Source: Heterostelium multicystogenum (Eukaryota > Evosea > Eumycetozoa > Acytosteliales > Acytosteliaceae). From it: 64,000 nucleotides of DNA. The stretch spans positions 1 to 64,000 of the forward strand of contig RCNN01000092.1 of assembly GCA_003667245.1 (NCBI GenBank), read 5' to 3'. A program made the position numbers and the translations under genes. The notes under the pieces are model-generated. The model was not told the DNA's origin. It searched no databases and saw only the letters and a list, made by a program, of their open reading frames with translations. Positions 36,769 through 47,820 of the stretch are shown here, in pieces (position 1 is the first letter of the stretch; every line of letters begins with the position of its first letter).

Positions 36769-38370
36769 TTAATTTGGTAATACTTTGTATGGATTTAAGA
36801 TTCCATTTGGATCCATTGTTTGTTTGATACTACGCATCAGGTTGATCGCATTGTTAGTTTTGGAATGATGAAGTTGTCCTACCTTCATTGCACCTATTCC
36901 ATGCTCGGCGGAGATCGATCCATTGTGCTTGCTGGTGAATTCGTAGACGAATGGCTCGATCATGCTGAGGAACTCTTTGTTGTACTTTTGCTTTTGGGGT
37001 CGAGATATTGAGGTGAAGATTACCATCACCAACATGTCCAAAATCCACATACCATTGAGTTGTTCTTGTTTGCTAAACGCTCTTTCATCACATCTACAAT
37101 GTTGTAGAATTGATCCATTGGCAGTGAAAGATCATATTTGTACACGGCACCAGCCTTACCAAGTGATTCAGTGATAGTCTCACGCAGTTTCCAAAATTCG
37201 GAAATGTTCTTTGAATCAGAAGCGAATGTACCATCGGAAACCATCTCTCTAGCTATAACATCTTCGAGATAATTATTTAGCTTTTCATGGTCATGTTGCT
37301 CGTTGAATTCCAGATGTCTCTATTAGTACGTAGAACTTGTATTTATTGTCGAATGGTTCTTTGGCTAGTGGCTGGTGTTCCAGTACGATATCGATACATG
37401 CACGATCCATAAACTCGAACGCAGAGAGAATATCACCTAGCTGTTTCTTTGCCTCAACCAAAAGCTTTTTTACACCTTCGAATGTATCGCAAGAAAGCAA
37501 TGCAACCTGTACACTGGTTGGTTTGGGCGGAGTGAGGATTGCCAGTTTGGTAATAACACCAAGTGTACCCTCGCTTCCAATAAACAGCTGCTTCAAATCG
37601 TATCCAGTGTTGTCTTTTCTGAGTGTAGAGAGCAAGTCAACTATGGTTCCATCAGCTAGAACCGCCTCCACACCCATGATATTTGCGTGCATAGATCCAT
37701 ATCGAAGCAGACGGATACCACCTGCATTGGTTGCGGCGTTTCCACCAATCTGACAGCTACCTTTAGCACCCAAATCAAGGGGCACTGTGAAGCCGAATGG
37801 CTCTAAGTACTGTTCGATTGACTCAAGTATGCAACCTGCATCACAAGTAAGTACACCAGAGACATTATCAAAACTGATGTATTTTGTTCATCGATTGCAG
37901 ACTGAGTATGATTTCATCGTGCACTGGAACGCTTCCACCAACCAGACCAGTATTTCCACCCTGCGGAACGACAGCAAGCTTTCTTTGATTGCAGTACTTT
38001 AGGATCTGGCTGACCTGCTCCGTAGTCTTAGGTCGAAGTACTAGCTGTGATGCACCATTGTACTTATTCATCCAATCATTGTTGTAGGCAACTAAATCAT
38101 CAGGGTCTGTAATCACAGACGAGTCTGAAGCATCAGCATTCAACATCTTTCTGAATTCAGTAATATCATCTTTGTTCAAATGGCTAAATCTTTCATCACG
38201 TTTCACTTTGAATAAAGAATTTGTTGATGTTGTTGTTGTTTTTGTCCAGGAGTAGCAGAGCAATAGAAATTCTTCAACGAGTTGTAACCAGTTTTGTTTG
38301 TTGCACCGAACTGTTTAATGATGCAATTCAATGAAATACTTCTACTATTAAGGCCACAGTTTAATAGCAT
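36769..38370 (-). CDS. D-2-hydroxyglutarate dehydrogenase, mitochondrial, frame broken
   Basis: Start at ATG 38370 with a leader ([20 protein letters not shown]). FAD-binding motifs are clear: [54 protein letters not shown], then [16 protein letters not shown] and [14 protein letters not shown] near the C-terminus. The enzyme oxidises D-2-hydroxyglutarate to 2-oxoglutarate and passes electrons to the mitochondrial electron-transfer flavoprotein. Frame breaks occur near 38245, 37870, 37795, 37300 and 37040, each a single base. Length and motif order match the family. No intron is needed in the core. Confidence 0.9.
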
Positions 38371-38919
38371 GGTTATCTATTTATATAAGAGTTAATAATG
38401 GTAGTATATCTTAATATTATAAAGAAAACAATAAATTCATTTATGAAACTGTTTGGAGGATATCATATGTAATTATTATTCGTTTTTTTATTTTCAAAAT
38501 TTTATTTCGGAGATCAAAAACATTTATTCCGACCTTCCCATCTTTATTAATACTTAAAGTTGCTTACATATTCATTTTGATTATTCACAATAAATAAAAT
38601 ACAAATGAACTTCAGATTCTTAAAAGTTTCACTTCAAATAAAATAAAAGAAAACCACAAGATTTATTTTACTAAAAATATCTAAACTATTTCAACCAAAA
38701 GGCTCCATTGTTTTTAGTACCTTTCAATCAATAAAAGAGGTCCTGATAATAAATCAATAATTTAAAATGAATTTTTATTAAATTTTTTTGGTAAAGGTAC
38801 TAAAAATTTAAGTTCATTGGTTATAAATGTTTTAAACCAGAAATTAAAAAGTTAATTTCTTATACTAATTTTATTGTGCAAATTCCTCTTCATCAATTAA
38901 CAAACTTCCTTTGCCTCTC
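38371..38919. other. intergenic, no gene seen
   Basis: AT-rich divergent spacer between the D-2-hydroxyglutarate dehydrogenase gene and the small membrane-protein gene. No ORF or RNA supported. Confidence 0.6.
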
Positions 38920-39532
38920 ATGTCAAATAATACTTCTACAAAATCAGATGAATCTTTCCCTTTTCTCCAAGACATTGTCGATCAATTCCTTAATAAACAG
39001 AATGAATTAAATTCCATAGGTGAGAATTCAGTTAAGGTCACTGTAGTTGCTTCCATGATAGCAAAGGGTTTATCATTTCTCTATCAGTTTAAAGACAAAC
39101 TTCCAAATGAAAGTAAGTAGTTTCTAATATCTTGTTGACAGGACCGAGTGATTTATTAAAGATAATGTAAATATGATAATAGGTTTCACACCAAAGTTTC
39201 AGGAATCCATTAACAGGATATTTGAGGAATTTTCTGAAGGAATTAAAAAAGCAACAAAGTGAATATAAACTATAATCGCTATGTTTTTGACATTATTGAC
39301 TTTTGTTATCATTGCCAGTGATCTTGGGTATGAAATTCCAGTAGGAATGGTATTAACTTCAATTGGAGCTGTTTCAATGATTTATGGATTTTGTGTTGGG
39401 GCTTCAACTGTTGCCGTAGGGGCTTCAACTGTTACAATTATTGCCAACTCACCTGTAACATTTACTATAGGTGGATCAGCAGTGCTAATTAGTGGTATCT
39501 ACCTCCTTGGATTGAAATCTATAGGAAGTTGA
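38920..39532 (+). CDS. unknown small membrane protein, two C-terminal helices
   Basis: Three exons: 38920-39112, 39183-39258 and 39319-39532, joined in phase; 160 residues. The last intron (GTGAAT...GCCAG) removes two in-frame stops and fuses the soluble N-terminus (FLQDIVDQFLNKQNELNSIG, FTPKFQESINRIFEEFSEGI) to a hydrophobic C-terminus (GMVLTSIGAVSMIYGFCVGA and VLISGIYLLGL). A repeated GASTV unit appears between the two membrane helices. An alternative would be two separate ORFs, but phase and splice sites favour one gene. Family unknown. Confidence 0.65.
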
Positions 39533-39744
39533 ATAATATACCACCCAAATCAAAAGAAGAGTTTTCTCTTTTACTCAAATATTCATTAAATTGGTTAAAA
39601 AAACATTTGGGCGTCGATATTTAAAGTTATAGCCCAAATAGGTAAAGTTAATTCCCAAGGGTTAAATAAAGATTTATTATACAATTATTGTGTTTGTACC
39701 AAAAGTAGATAAAAATAGATCTTTGGATATAGTTTGAATTTTCT

Positions 39745-40699
39745 TTACTTTGGGATATTATAGACTTTCCAGGTCTGCAAATATTGTTTGGTTGCGTCGA
39801 GTAGAGTTGGATGAATAGGTTTCCATCCAAGGAGAATTTCTGCTTTCTTTCCTGTTACTCTACTTGAGATTGAGTAGATTTGGGCAAGAACATTGTCATC
39901 TGGGGGAGCAATGAAGTTGACTCTTTGAACATTGACTCCAGCTTCTTGAGCTAAGGCCAATACTACTTCTTCGGTTCTGAAGTAATGGGATGATCCGATG
40001 AAAACTTGACCTCTTAATGCTTGACCGTTAATTGCAGCCAAAACATAAATTTGAGCCAAGTCAGATCTATGGATAAAGGAACGATATTGACCTTTCTGTC
40101 CAAAAACTGTTATTTCTCCATTTACTGCCTCTATGGCTTGTTTGATGTAGTAGGAGGTTGCAGATCCACTCTTTCCATAAACAAAAAGATGGTTGGATAA
40201 CAATTCCTCCAAATTTTTTATATTCATTCTCAATTTGAATTCTCTTTGAGAAAAATGGATGCTCGATATTGTATGGAGAATTCTCATCAACAAGGTCCTG
40301 GGTTTGTTTGTAAAGCAATGCTCCACTGGTGTAAATAACAATGAGACTTGGCTTTTTGGAAACAACTTCCTTAAGTTTGGAAACAATGTTTGGACCAGTT
40401 TCAAAGTTTGTATAGTCACCAACAGCTTCGACTACAACATCTACGGATTCGGCAACAGGTCCCCAAACATTGACATCTGCAGCACTTCCGAGTACTGGAA
40501 TGACTATAATCAAGGCAATTAGTTAGATAGGAATTCCATTGATAAGAATAAAATAATATTTACTTTCTTCCTTGGATAAGATGTCAGCCTTTTCTTGAGT
40601 TCTTGCAAGTCCATATACCTTGAATCCACGGTTAACAAAAGCAAGTGCAACATCAAATCCAATGGATCCAGTGGCTCCCAAAATTAATGCAGAAGTCAT
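39745..40699 (-). CDS. NAD(P)-dependent epimerase/dehydratase-like SDR
   Basis: Exons 40699-40564 and 40503-39745. The N-terminus is a Rossmann start (LILGATGSIGFDVALAFVNR), with the typical later signature GKSGSATSYYIKQAIE and an extended-SDR body (QYRSFIHRSDLAQIYVLAAI, LGWKPIHPTLLDATKQYL). The catalytic pattern of classical epimerases is only partly visible, so it may be an atypical or NmrA-like member. One extra T in the run near 40190 breaks the frame (QPSFVYGKSG when corrected). Cytosolic; substrate unknown. Confidence 0.75.
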
Positions 40700-40867
40700 T
40701 TTAGTTTGAAAAGTAATATAATATATGTAACAATAATGTATAAAATGATGTTTTAGAATATTATTTATTAATTTAATGAAGAAATTGTATTGAAATGAAT
40801 AGCTATTTATACCATTTCATCTATTGACATTTTTCAAAGATCGTTCCTTAAAAAACCTTACATATAT

Positions 40868-41340
40868 AATGGAACAGTTAGATTTCCGAAATATCAATAC
40901 TATTCCTTAATGTCATTAATATCTTCAAAAACACCATATCTCTTCCTAATGATGAAAATAACTTTTGTCATAACATTCTTGAATGATCAAAGTGTTTACA
41001 TTTTTTGTAAATAATTTTCACACAAAACCTTCTAGAATCTTTTAATTACCACAAACATTTTTTTGATTAAAGTGCTTTAATTCCTATTTTGTTTAAGGAA
41101 CTATTTTAATTTCGTAATACCATCTAAAAAGTCGACTTGAATCGATTCAAGAAGTACAATTATTAACTTTTATGTAACTTTTGATTTGTTCCTAAGAATT
41201 ATTGTTCGTGGTGTGATTGCTATATCATCATTAAATTATTTAGAGAAGAAAAGTGCTAATGATGGACTATTTAAAATTTTAAAGCTTAAAGGAGTAAAGA
41301 TGGGTTAGAAAAGGAATAGATTGTGCAACCTTTCTTGAAA
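40868..41340 (+). pseudogene. possible decayed coding sequence
   Basis: Mixed-frame protein-like text on the plus strand: MEQLDFRNINTIP, ISLPNDENNFCHNILE, then LRIIVRGVIAISSLNYLEKK and ANDGLFKILKLKGVKMG. Stops and frame changes are frequent, and no intact ORF exists. It occupies most of the 755-bp gap between the SDR gene and TMEM94. It may be the remnant of an accessory gene. Weak evidence; the rest of the gap holds nothing else I can name. Confidence 0.25.
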
Positions 41341-41454
41341 GGAATGAGCCACAATACTTCTTGAATCGACTTTTTAAATTGGTGTCACTCAATAAATTTT
41401 TGTATTGAAAAAATCATAAAGATATTGGTTTGTGTAAAGTTTGCATTTTATTAT

Positions 41455-44400
41455 TTATATTGGTGAATGCATTCCAAGTTTTGTATCGAATTCTAAACGT
41501 AATTCCAACTGAAGATCTGCAAACCATTTCTTATAGAGATGTTTGACAATTTCATCCAAAAGTATTACGAATGGCGCCCATCCAAAGAGGACAGCATAGA
41601 TTTCCTTAGGAATTTCACTAAGCAAATGTACACCACCAATGATTTTAAGAGTGACCAATGAAAAACATATTTGGAAAGCAATACAGAAAATCACTGTTAA
41701 CACTGCTTTATAATTCTTTCTAAGTGGATTGAATTTCAATACACTCCTAGTATGATGAATAAAGCTTAAACTCGTTACACCTGTACATTGAATCGTTGAT
41801 TAATTAATTTGGCTGAGTATGAGCAATTGTGGAAAATATAACTTACCTAAATAAAATACAAATGCAAACATCATTAGATTTTGTGATATAATCAACGCGT
41901 CCGAGTAGGAAAGTTTTTCACGATTGGGTTGCCATTCGGACATGTTTGCTCCAAATATATTTGACCATGATGCACCCGATAATGATTGGAGACACCAAAT
42001 GAACATTGATACCATGAGTATAAGAGAGGGGACTAAACGAATAGCAATGTATCTGGCAAATATAGGAATATGTTTAAATTCACTGTTGTTCTTTGGACTG
42101 AGAGTTCTCATAACATCTTCGTCTTCTGTGGTAAATAGCAGGGAAAGTCCGACCAATGGGATAATGATGAATTGCAACCAAAACAACTGGAGACCAGTAA
42201 GTGGAATTCCACCAACTACACCATCTATTGGGTTGGAAACAACAAGGATTCCGGCAACTAAACACATGAGTACCAAGGTCATTGAGGCACTTAAAATGAA
42301 TTGTAGGCATTGACGTGTGTTTGTGAGTAGTTGTCTTCCTACATGGAAGAACTCTAGGATCTCATTGAAATCGGTACGTCTATGGAATACGAGTGAACAG
42401 GGGAGTGAGGTGATATCACAACAAAGTGAGTGGGTTGATGGATGTTCAGATGGGACACGTTTGGTTGTGTTTTTTACGTAGAGGTAGTTGTGCCATTAGC
42501 GATTCTGTTTCGAAGAAGTTACGTGAAGTCAAAAGAGGGCGTGGATCAGCTTTGTTAAGTGGAAGATTAAGACAACGTGGAACAGCTGGCTCAAGAGAGA
42601 AAGCCAAATCTGCTTGGCAGAAGATGGGTGTGTTTTCATAGTTGAGCGCACTACCGATGCAACACACTACCTCACCGTTCTCTTGGAGGATCTTGATCAT
42701 TTCTAATTTGGTCTCAGGTGTGGAGTTTGAGAACATTGGCACTAGCAAAGGTACATTATCAACTTCGTTGAGATGATTTCTTATTGCAGAAATTCCTTTT
42801 GGCAAACGAGAAGGACCATCGGCTCTCTGGTCTTCGTCAGGACCTGGATCTTTGAGTGATACACAACAATTCCAATCGGTTTCTAAACCTAGTTTGTTTA
42901 CAAATGAATTGCTTTCTCTACGGTCTTGATTGGAGAAAAACACAAATCTAATACCAGCAATACGCAGAACTTCTACAAAATGATTGGCGTGTGATTTGGG
43001 CAACTGCTTCATTCCTGCCATTCCAATATAGATTTGTCCATTTTGTAGTTGCTCGAGTGTTTCATTCTCCGCAACTGTATTAGGGAAGCTGTGTTCAGTT
43101 GATAGATCCTTTGTAGTTAACTGAGTTCCATCATCTGATATTCCAGATTGTACCAAATTTTCACTCTCATCATTACTCTTTGGCTTTGAATCCTGATGCT
43201 TCTGTTTCTCCAACTGTTGTTGTTGTAGTTGAGCTTGTTGTTGTCTTAATTGTTGATGCTTCTTCTTCAATCTGTTATTTCGAACCCTCTTATCGTTCAT
43301 AGAGTCTGACTCTGATGTTTCAGAAACACTGTAGGAGTTTGTATCTTCTCTGGAGAGTCTCTTTAGCTTCTTTTGTTTGAGGTTGTATTGTTTCTCCTGT
43401 TTTGATTGTTGCTGCAGAATATATGGGTTGTCACTGTCAGTTTCGCTGTCATTGTTGGTATATTCCGATTGTGATTCGTTCGATTGATCTTTATCTTCTT
43501 CAACAATGTCATCCTCTTCATCAACTTGCTCCACTTGATCCCCTTCCTCCTCACAAGCGATTTTGATAATTTCAGCATTCTGTAAATCTTCAGTGGTCGT
43601 TTCTTCGTCCAATGGCAAACTACCTTGCTTAGGGAGGGAGGATGACAAGGATAGCTCACTTTCTGGTGACCCTGAAATTCTATCTTGTTGTTGCTGTTGT
43701 TGCTGTTGTTCTCTCTGCTTTTTCTCCAATTCTTTTCTCTTTTGCTTCTTGGATTTATATGGTTTCAAGAATTTGGTCTTTTTGGACTTGATTACTGGTG
43801 ATTGCTTTCCACTGGGGATAGGTGACTCAACCAAAATCACAACAGGCTCGTTATTATTCTTGGTTTCTTTCTTTGTTGGGGATTCATCAATTGATGAAGC
43901 TGTGGATTGATTCTGGAGTCCTCCAGAGACAGTCAGTTGAATTTCATCTATTCTGTTGATTGGTGTCTTTGGTTGGGCAAATGGAATTGGTGAACTGATA
44001 AAGATGTTTGTTGTCTTTGGTTGATTGGTTTCGTATTCCGACTTTTTAGTGAGCTGCATTCGAAGATTGTCTTTCTTTCGCTTGATAATGGTGCTGTTTG
44101 AGAATCGTACATCTACTAATGGGCTGTTAATATTTCCACCTACAAATAGCTTCTTAAACTTTTGTTCGATTGGCTTGTATGCAAAAGAAATACACTTCAT
44201 TCCATCGTTGGCAAGCCACTTAGTATAGACGGCACGCACTTTGTCCTTCTCCTCTTCATCGAAGACAACAATATTCTCACCATCCCAATAATGAGTACAG
44301 TGATCCAAAACCAGCTCTGTGCTTCCCTTTGACAAAAGCTGAAGTGTCTCTGATCCGATATCTTTGGAAACAAGAGAAATCATCGATGGTGACTCATTGT

Positions 44401-46759
44401 CATCATCGTCTGCTTCCTTGTTGTTTGATCTCTGTGTAAGGGTGTGGATTTCCTTTACACTCACAAATTGATTTGCAACTTCATCAGAGAAACCAATCTC
44501 CTTTGCCAGCAAACATAGACACTGTGAGTTGGTAGTATCGGAGCTGTCTTCACGGTCTCTGATCAAGTGAAGTTTTGATACGTGGTCGCTGAGTGAGCTA
44601 GTTATTGTAGAGTTTGGACGTGAGGTATCTGGTTCGTAGAGTCTGCATGTCTTGTTCAGCAGACAGTCTAGACCCAATGGCTTTAGTGCGTTGATGTGCT
44701 CCTGCCAATCATGGTCATTGAAGGTAATGGAATACTGGGTGTGGGAGTACTCCGAGGAGAGCTCCAGTCGTACTGGGCCATCTTGCTTTAAAAATGAAAT
44801 CTCGCCAACTGTGTTTACAGGCTCAGAGACAATACCTTCTTTGTCCAGACAGCAAATGGTGGTTGTGCTTGCAATGTGATGGAGTAGATTCGATGAATGA
44901 GAGAATGCAACATGCTTTGTGCTCATGATTGCTTTCCAATAAGTAACCATAAGATTGAATGGCACTTTAGGAAGTCGGTCTTCATCATATTCTGTGTCAA
45001 AGTTCAAAGCAGGATGATCGTCGGCCATTTCTCCTTTGAGAGATCGCTCCTGTAGCACATCAAACAATGCCAAAAGCTTCGCATGTCCAATCGAATATAC
45101 TAGAATAAGCAATACACTTGGCAACATAATCAAAGTAAAGGCAATAGCCAGGTCCACCTGCCTAATAATGAGTAGATCGACAAGTGATCTCTCTTTCTGG
45201 ATGATGGCACGAATGATATTGGCAACCATTGAAATCGATATGGTAGCCCAGAGGAATCGCTCCATTACCACGTGAATATAATTAATCGCATTAATGACAG
45301 GATTAATTGGTCGAGTCGATGGAAGAGTAGCTGCAGTTAGCTGAGGGAATGATGGGGTTTCATGCACAACAAAGCAGCATCTGCCTGATGTAAAGAGTGT
45401 CTCGGCCATATCTTTAGCTTGATTGGTTTCTTTCTCGCCGAAATCTGGATTCACCTCCAACAGTCTCTTTATCAAGAGCTCGGAGCTGTATGTATCACCA
45501 CGACGCAGAACAATGCCCTTGAAGATGGGCTCCACACACGACAACATCACAGGGATCTTTTCACCTTCCCTTAAACTGATATGGTCGCCTTCTACCAAAA
45601 GATTGAGTGGAACCTTTCTCCAGAGGTGGTCACGACACACTGACAATACAGAGATAGTTTCTGTCGAATTGATGACGCCATCCTCGAGAACGTCTCCAGC
45701 TGCGACGTAGTGCTGCAGATGTCCACGCGCTTTTGCTATGACCTCGTTGTGAACCAACTGCTGCTCACGAATTCTCATCACCAAATGTAAAACTATGTAG
45801 ATAAGGAGTAATCCAGCCTCGATAATGAGATGCAGTGCCTGGAAGTGTCGGTACTCCAAGATAAACGCCACAATGAGCAGCGCCACTGCCAGCATATAAA
45901 TCAAAGGGGTGACCCTCAGCAATTGCTCCTTCAACATCTGCCATTTATTGAAGGGATTCAAAATCTCCTTTTCATCCAGTAAATTCTCTATTTGAGTAAC
46001 TAGTTTCCTGTGGATAGATGATATGAGTCAGAGGTTAATGTATGGTTGGCGAAATGAAGATCTATGATTTATCTACATACTCTGAGGCTTCTTTGGATGT
46101 TAATCCAATGTCTGGATGCGTGTGAATTCGTTGGTTGTCGTTGTAGGTGTCTTGAAATGATACAGAGATGTCGTCTCTGAGGAATGCAGGTGTGGATCCA
46201 CTATGTTGGTGGTGTATATTATATGAGACACCCAATGAGGCTGAGTGCTTGTGAAAGGTGTTGGATGAATGCTCGCGAGGGAGGTTCATCGATGACTGTA
46301 AGTTATAAAAGAAATTTCCGCTCACGTTGCCATTATTACTACGCTGTGGAGTAGTCATATTTATATTGCTCTGACTCTGACTTCGAGGCAAACAATGTAG
46401 ACGAAAGAATTTGAAAATTGTTTTTCGTGCCACCACCGCCGCCGCCACTAGCGCCATTGTTTCCAGCAGCAGAACTATTATTACTAGCAGTACGTTGAAC
46501 ATGATTATGATTCAAAAGATTTGGATGACTTGAATTCGGCTTCAAAAGATGATATTGGAGCAGAGTTACTGTTGTTGCTATTACTGCCAGCAATGTTATT
46601 GTTGGAAGAAGTCAATGAATTACCATTACTGTTATTATTGCTATTACTATTACTATTGCTATTGCTGTTGGATGGCGGTGTCGGAGTAATGCTATTATCG
46701 GTGGAGGGTGGTTGTACAGATAGTACTATCTCATCACTACTACTTAGATTGTTCTTCAT
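41455..46759 (-). CDS. TMEM94-like P-type ATPase-related ER membrane protein
   Basis: Exons about 46759-46081, 46007-41847 and 41780-41455. The N-terminus is Asn/Ser-rich; then a P-type-ATPase-like layout: two helices (MLAVALLIVAFILEY, LLIYIVLHLVMRI), an actuator-like domain, two more helices, a P-domain start with a degenerate phosphorylation motif (TTTICCLDKEGI in place of DKTGT), a long Ser/Glu/Gln/Lys-rich insert of about 300 residues, and a C-terminal membrane block ending LRLEFDTKLGMHSPI, as in TMEM94. In animals TMEM94 is proposed to handle ER magnesium. Frameshifts lie near 46510, 46430 and 42450. The insert is unusual for the family. Confidence 0.88.
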
Positions 46760-47360
46760 TCTTGCAATATGTTGATGATATATACTTTGTAACAATCTAT
46801 CTATCTATTTATCTAATACCTTTTAAATCCTCTGTCAATCTAACTTGTAACTATCAATATATCTCTCTGCTTATCTATACTATCTATGCATTACTATACA
46901 ACTAATCTAATGTTATCTTCATTTATTTTAATCATTGATGATGTAAGTATGCTGTACAGATGACACAATACAATAGATAGATATATCTTGCTCACAGACT
47001 ATTAATAACTTTTAGTTAAAAAACTAAAAACAAAATAGATTTGGATTTAATTCATTCATGAAAAAATATCTTTTGACCAAGATTTCAGTTTTTTTACAAA
47101 CCCTAATTTAAAAAACGATTAGAAATATATAAGTAACATGCAAAAGTTGAAATAAAAACTAATAAAATATTTATGTAAATTTCATTTTTATTGTTTGTTT
47201 TGAATTATTTCTTTTTTGTTTTGTATTTCATATGTATTGAGTAAGAAAGTATTAACCAAAATTTAATTCTAAAAGTTGTTAAAGTATTTAATTTTGTTAG
47301 AAGGTGTTTGTTTTTTTCAAATATTATTAAAATGGATTCCAATGTCTTACCAATTTAAAT
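46760..47360. other. intergenic, no gene seen
   Basis: AT-rich upstream region of the TMEM94-like gene. ATCT repeats near 46798-46812. Nothing else supported. Confidence 0.55.
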
Positions 47361-47495
47361 TTAATGAACGATTTCATAGAATTTATGTCCTTTGTGGTTT
47401 CTTGCAAAACAATCCGAACACATTAAAAGATTACAATCGCTACACATACACTTGAGTGGTTTCATGTGTAAGCTACAACTATTCATTGGTTCCAT
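47361..47495 (-). CDS. B-box zinc finger microprotein, 44 residues
   Basis: An ORF from ATG 47495 to TAA at 47361 (44 residues), too short for usual ORF filters. It is almost nothing but a B-box: CSLHMKP, CMCSDC, LMCSDC and NHKGHKFYEI, giving the C-x2-H, C-x2-C, C-x2-C, H-x2-H ligand series. B-boxes bind zinc and mediate protein contacts in TRIM-type proteins; dictyostelids have several stand-alone B-box proteins. With no RING or other domain, it could act as a competitive partner or be one exon of a larger gene. Flanks show no further coding text. Confidence 0.6.
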   Translation of the reverse strand: MEPMNSCSLHMKPLKCMCSDCNLLMCSDCFARNHKGHKFYEIVH

Positions 47496-47820
47496 TGTTG
47501 AATTGAATTTATATCTATTATTCTTTATAACTCGAATATTATATATTAACTAAATAATTATATTTTAAAAGTTAAATAACTATTTTAAAATTTTAATATT
47601 GATCTTGAAATCAAGATAACAAAATAAATAGAACATCATGGACCTTCATTTTGTTTGGAATCTCCTTAAAAGGCAACAAAATGTGGATCTATTAAAAAAA
47701 AATTGGACAAGTCCAGACCTGAACTAAAAACAACTACATTTGGAGATCCTCAAAAAAAATGAAATTTTTATTGATTCAGTAGGGTTGTGTGTAATATTTC
47801 TATATATTAAATGGAGGCGT
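47496..47820. other. short intergenic stretch, no gene seen
   Basis: AT-rich spacer between the B-box ORF and the 3' end of the decarboxylase gene. No supported feature. Confidence 0.55.

Noticed and set aside
39183..39532. Two separate small genes in this interval
   Set aside because: A phase-consistent intron joins them into one protein.
43363..45710. ORFs overlapping the TMEM94-like gene on both strands
   Set aside because: The long minus frame matches the TMEM94 family; the others are shadows.
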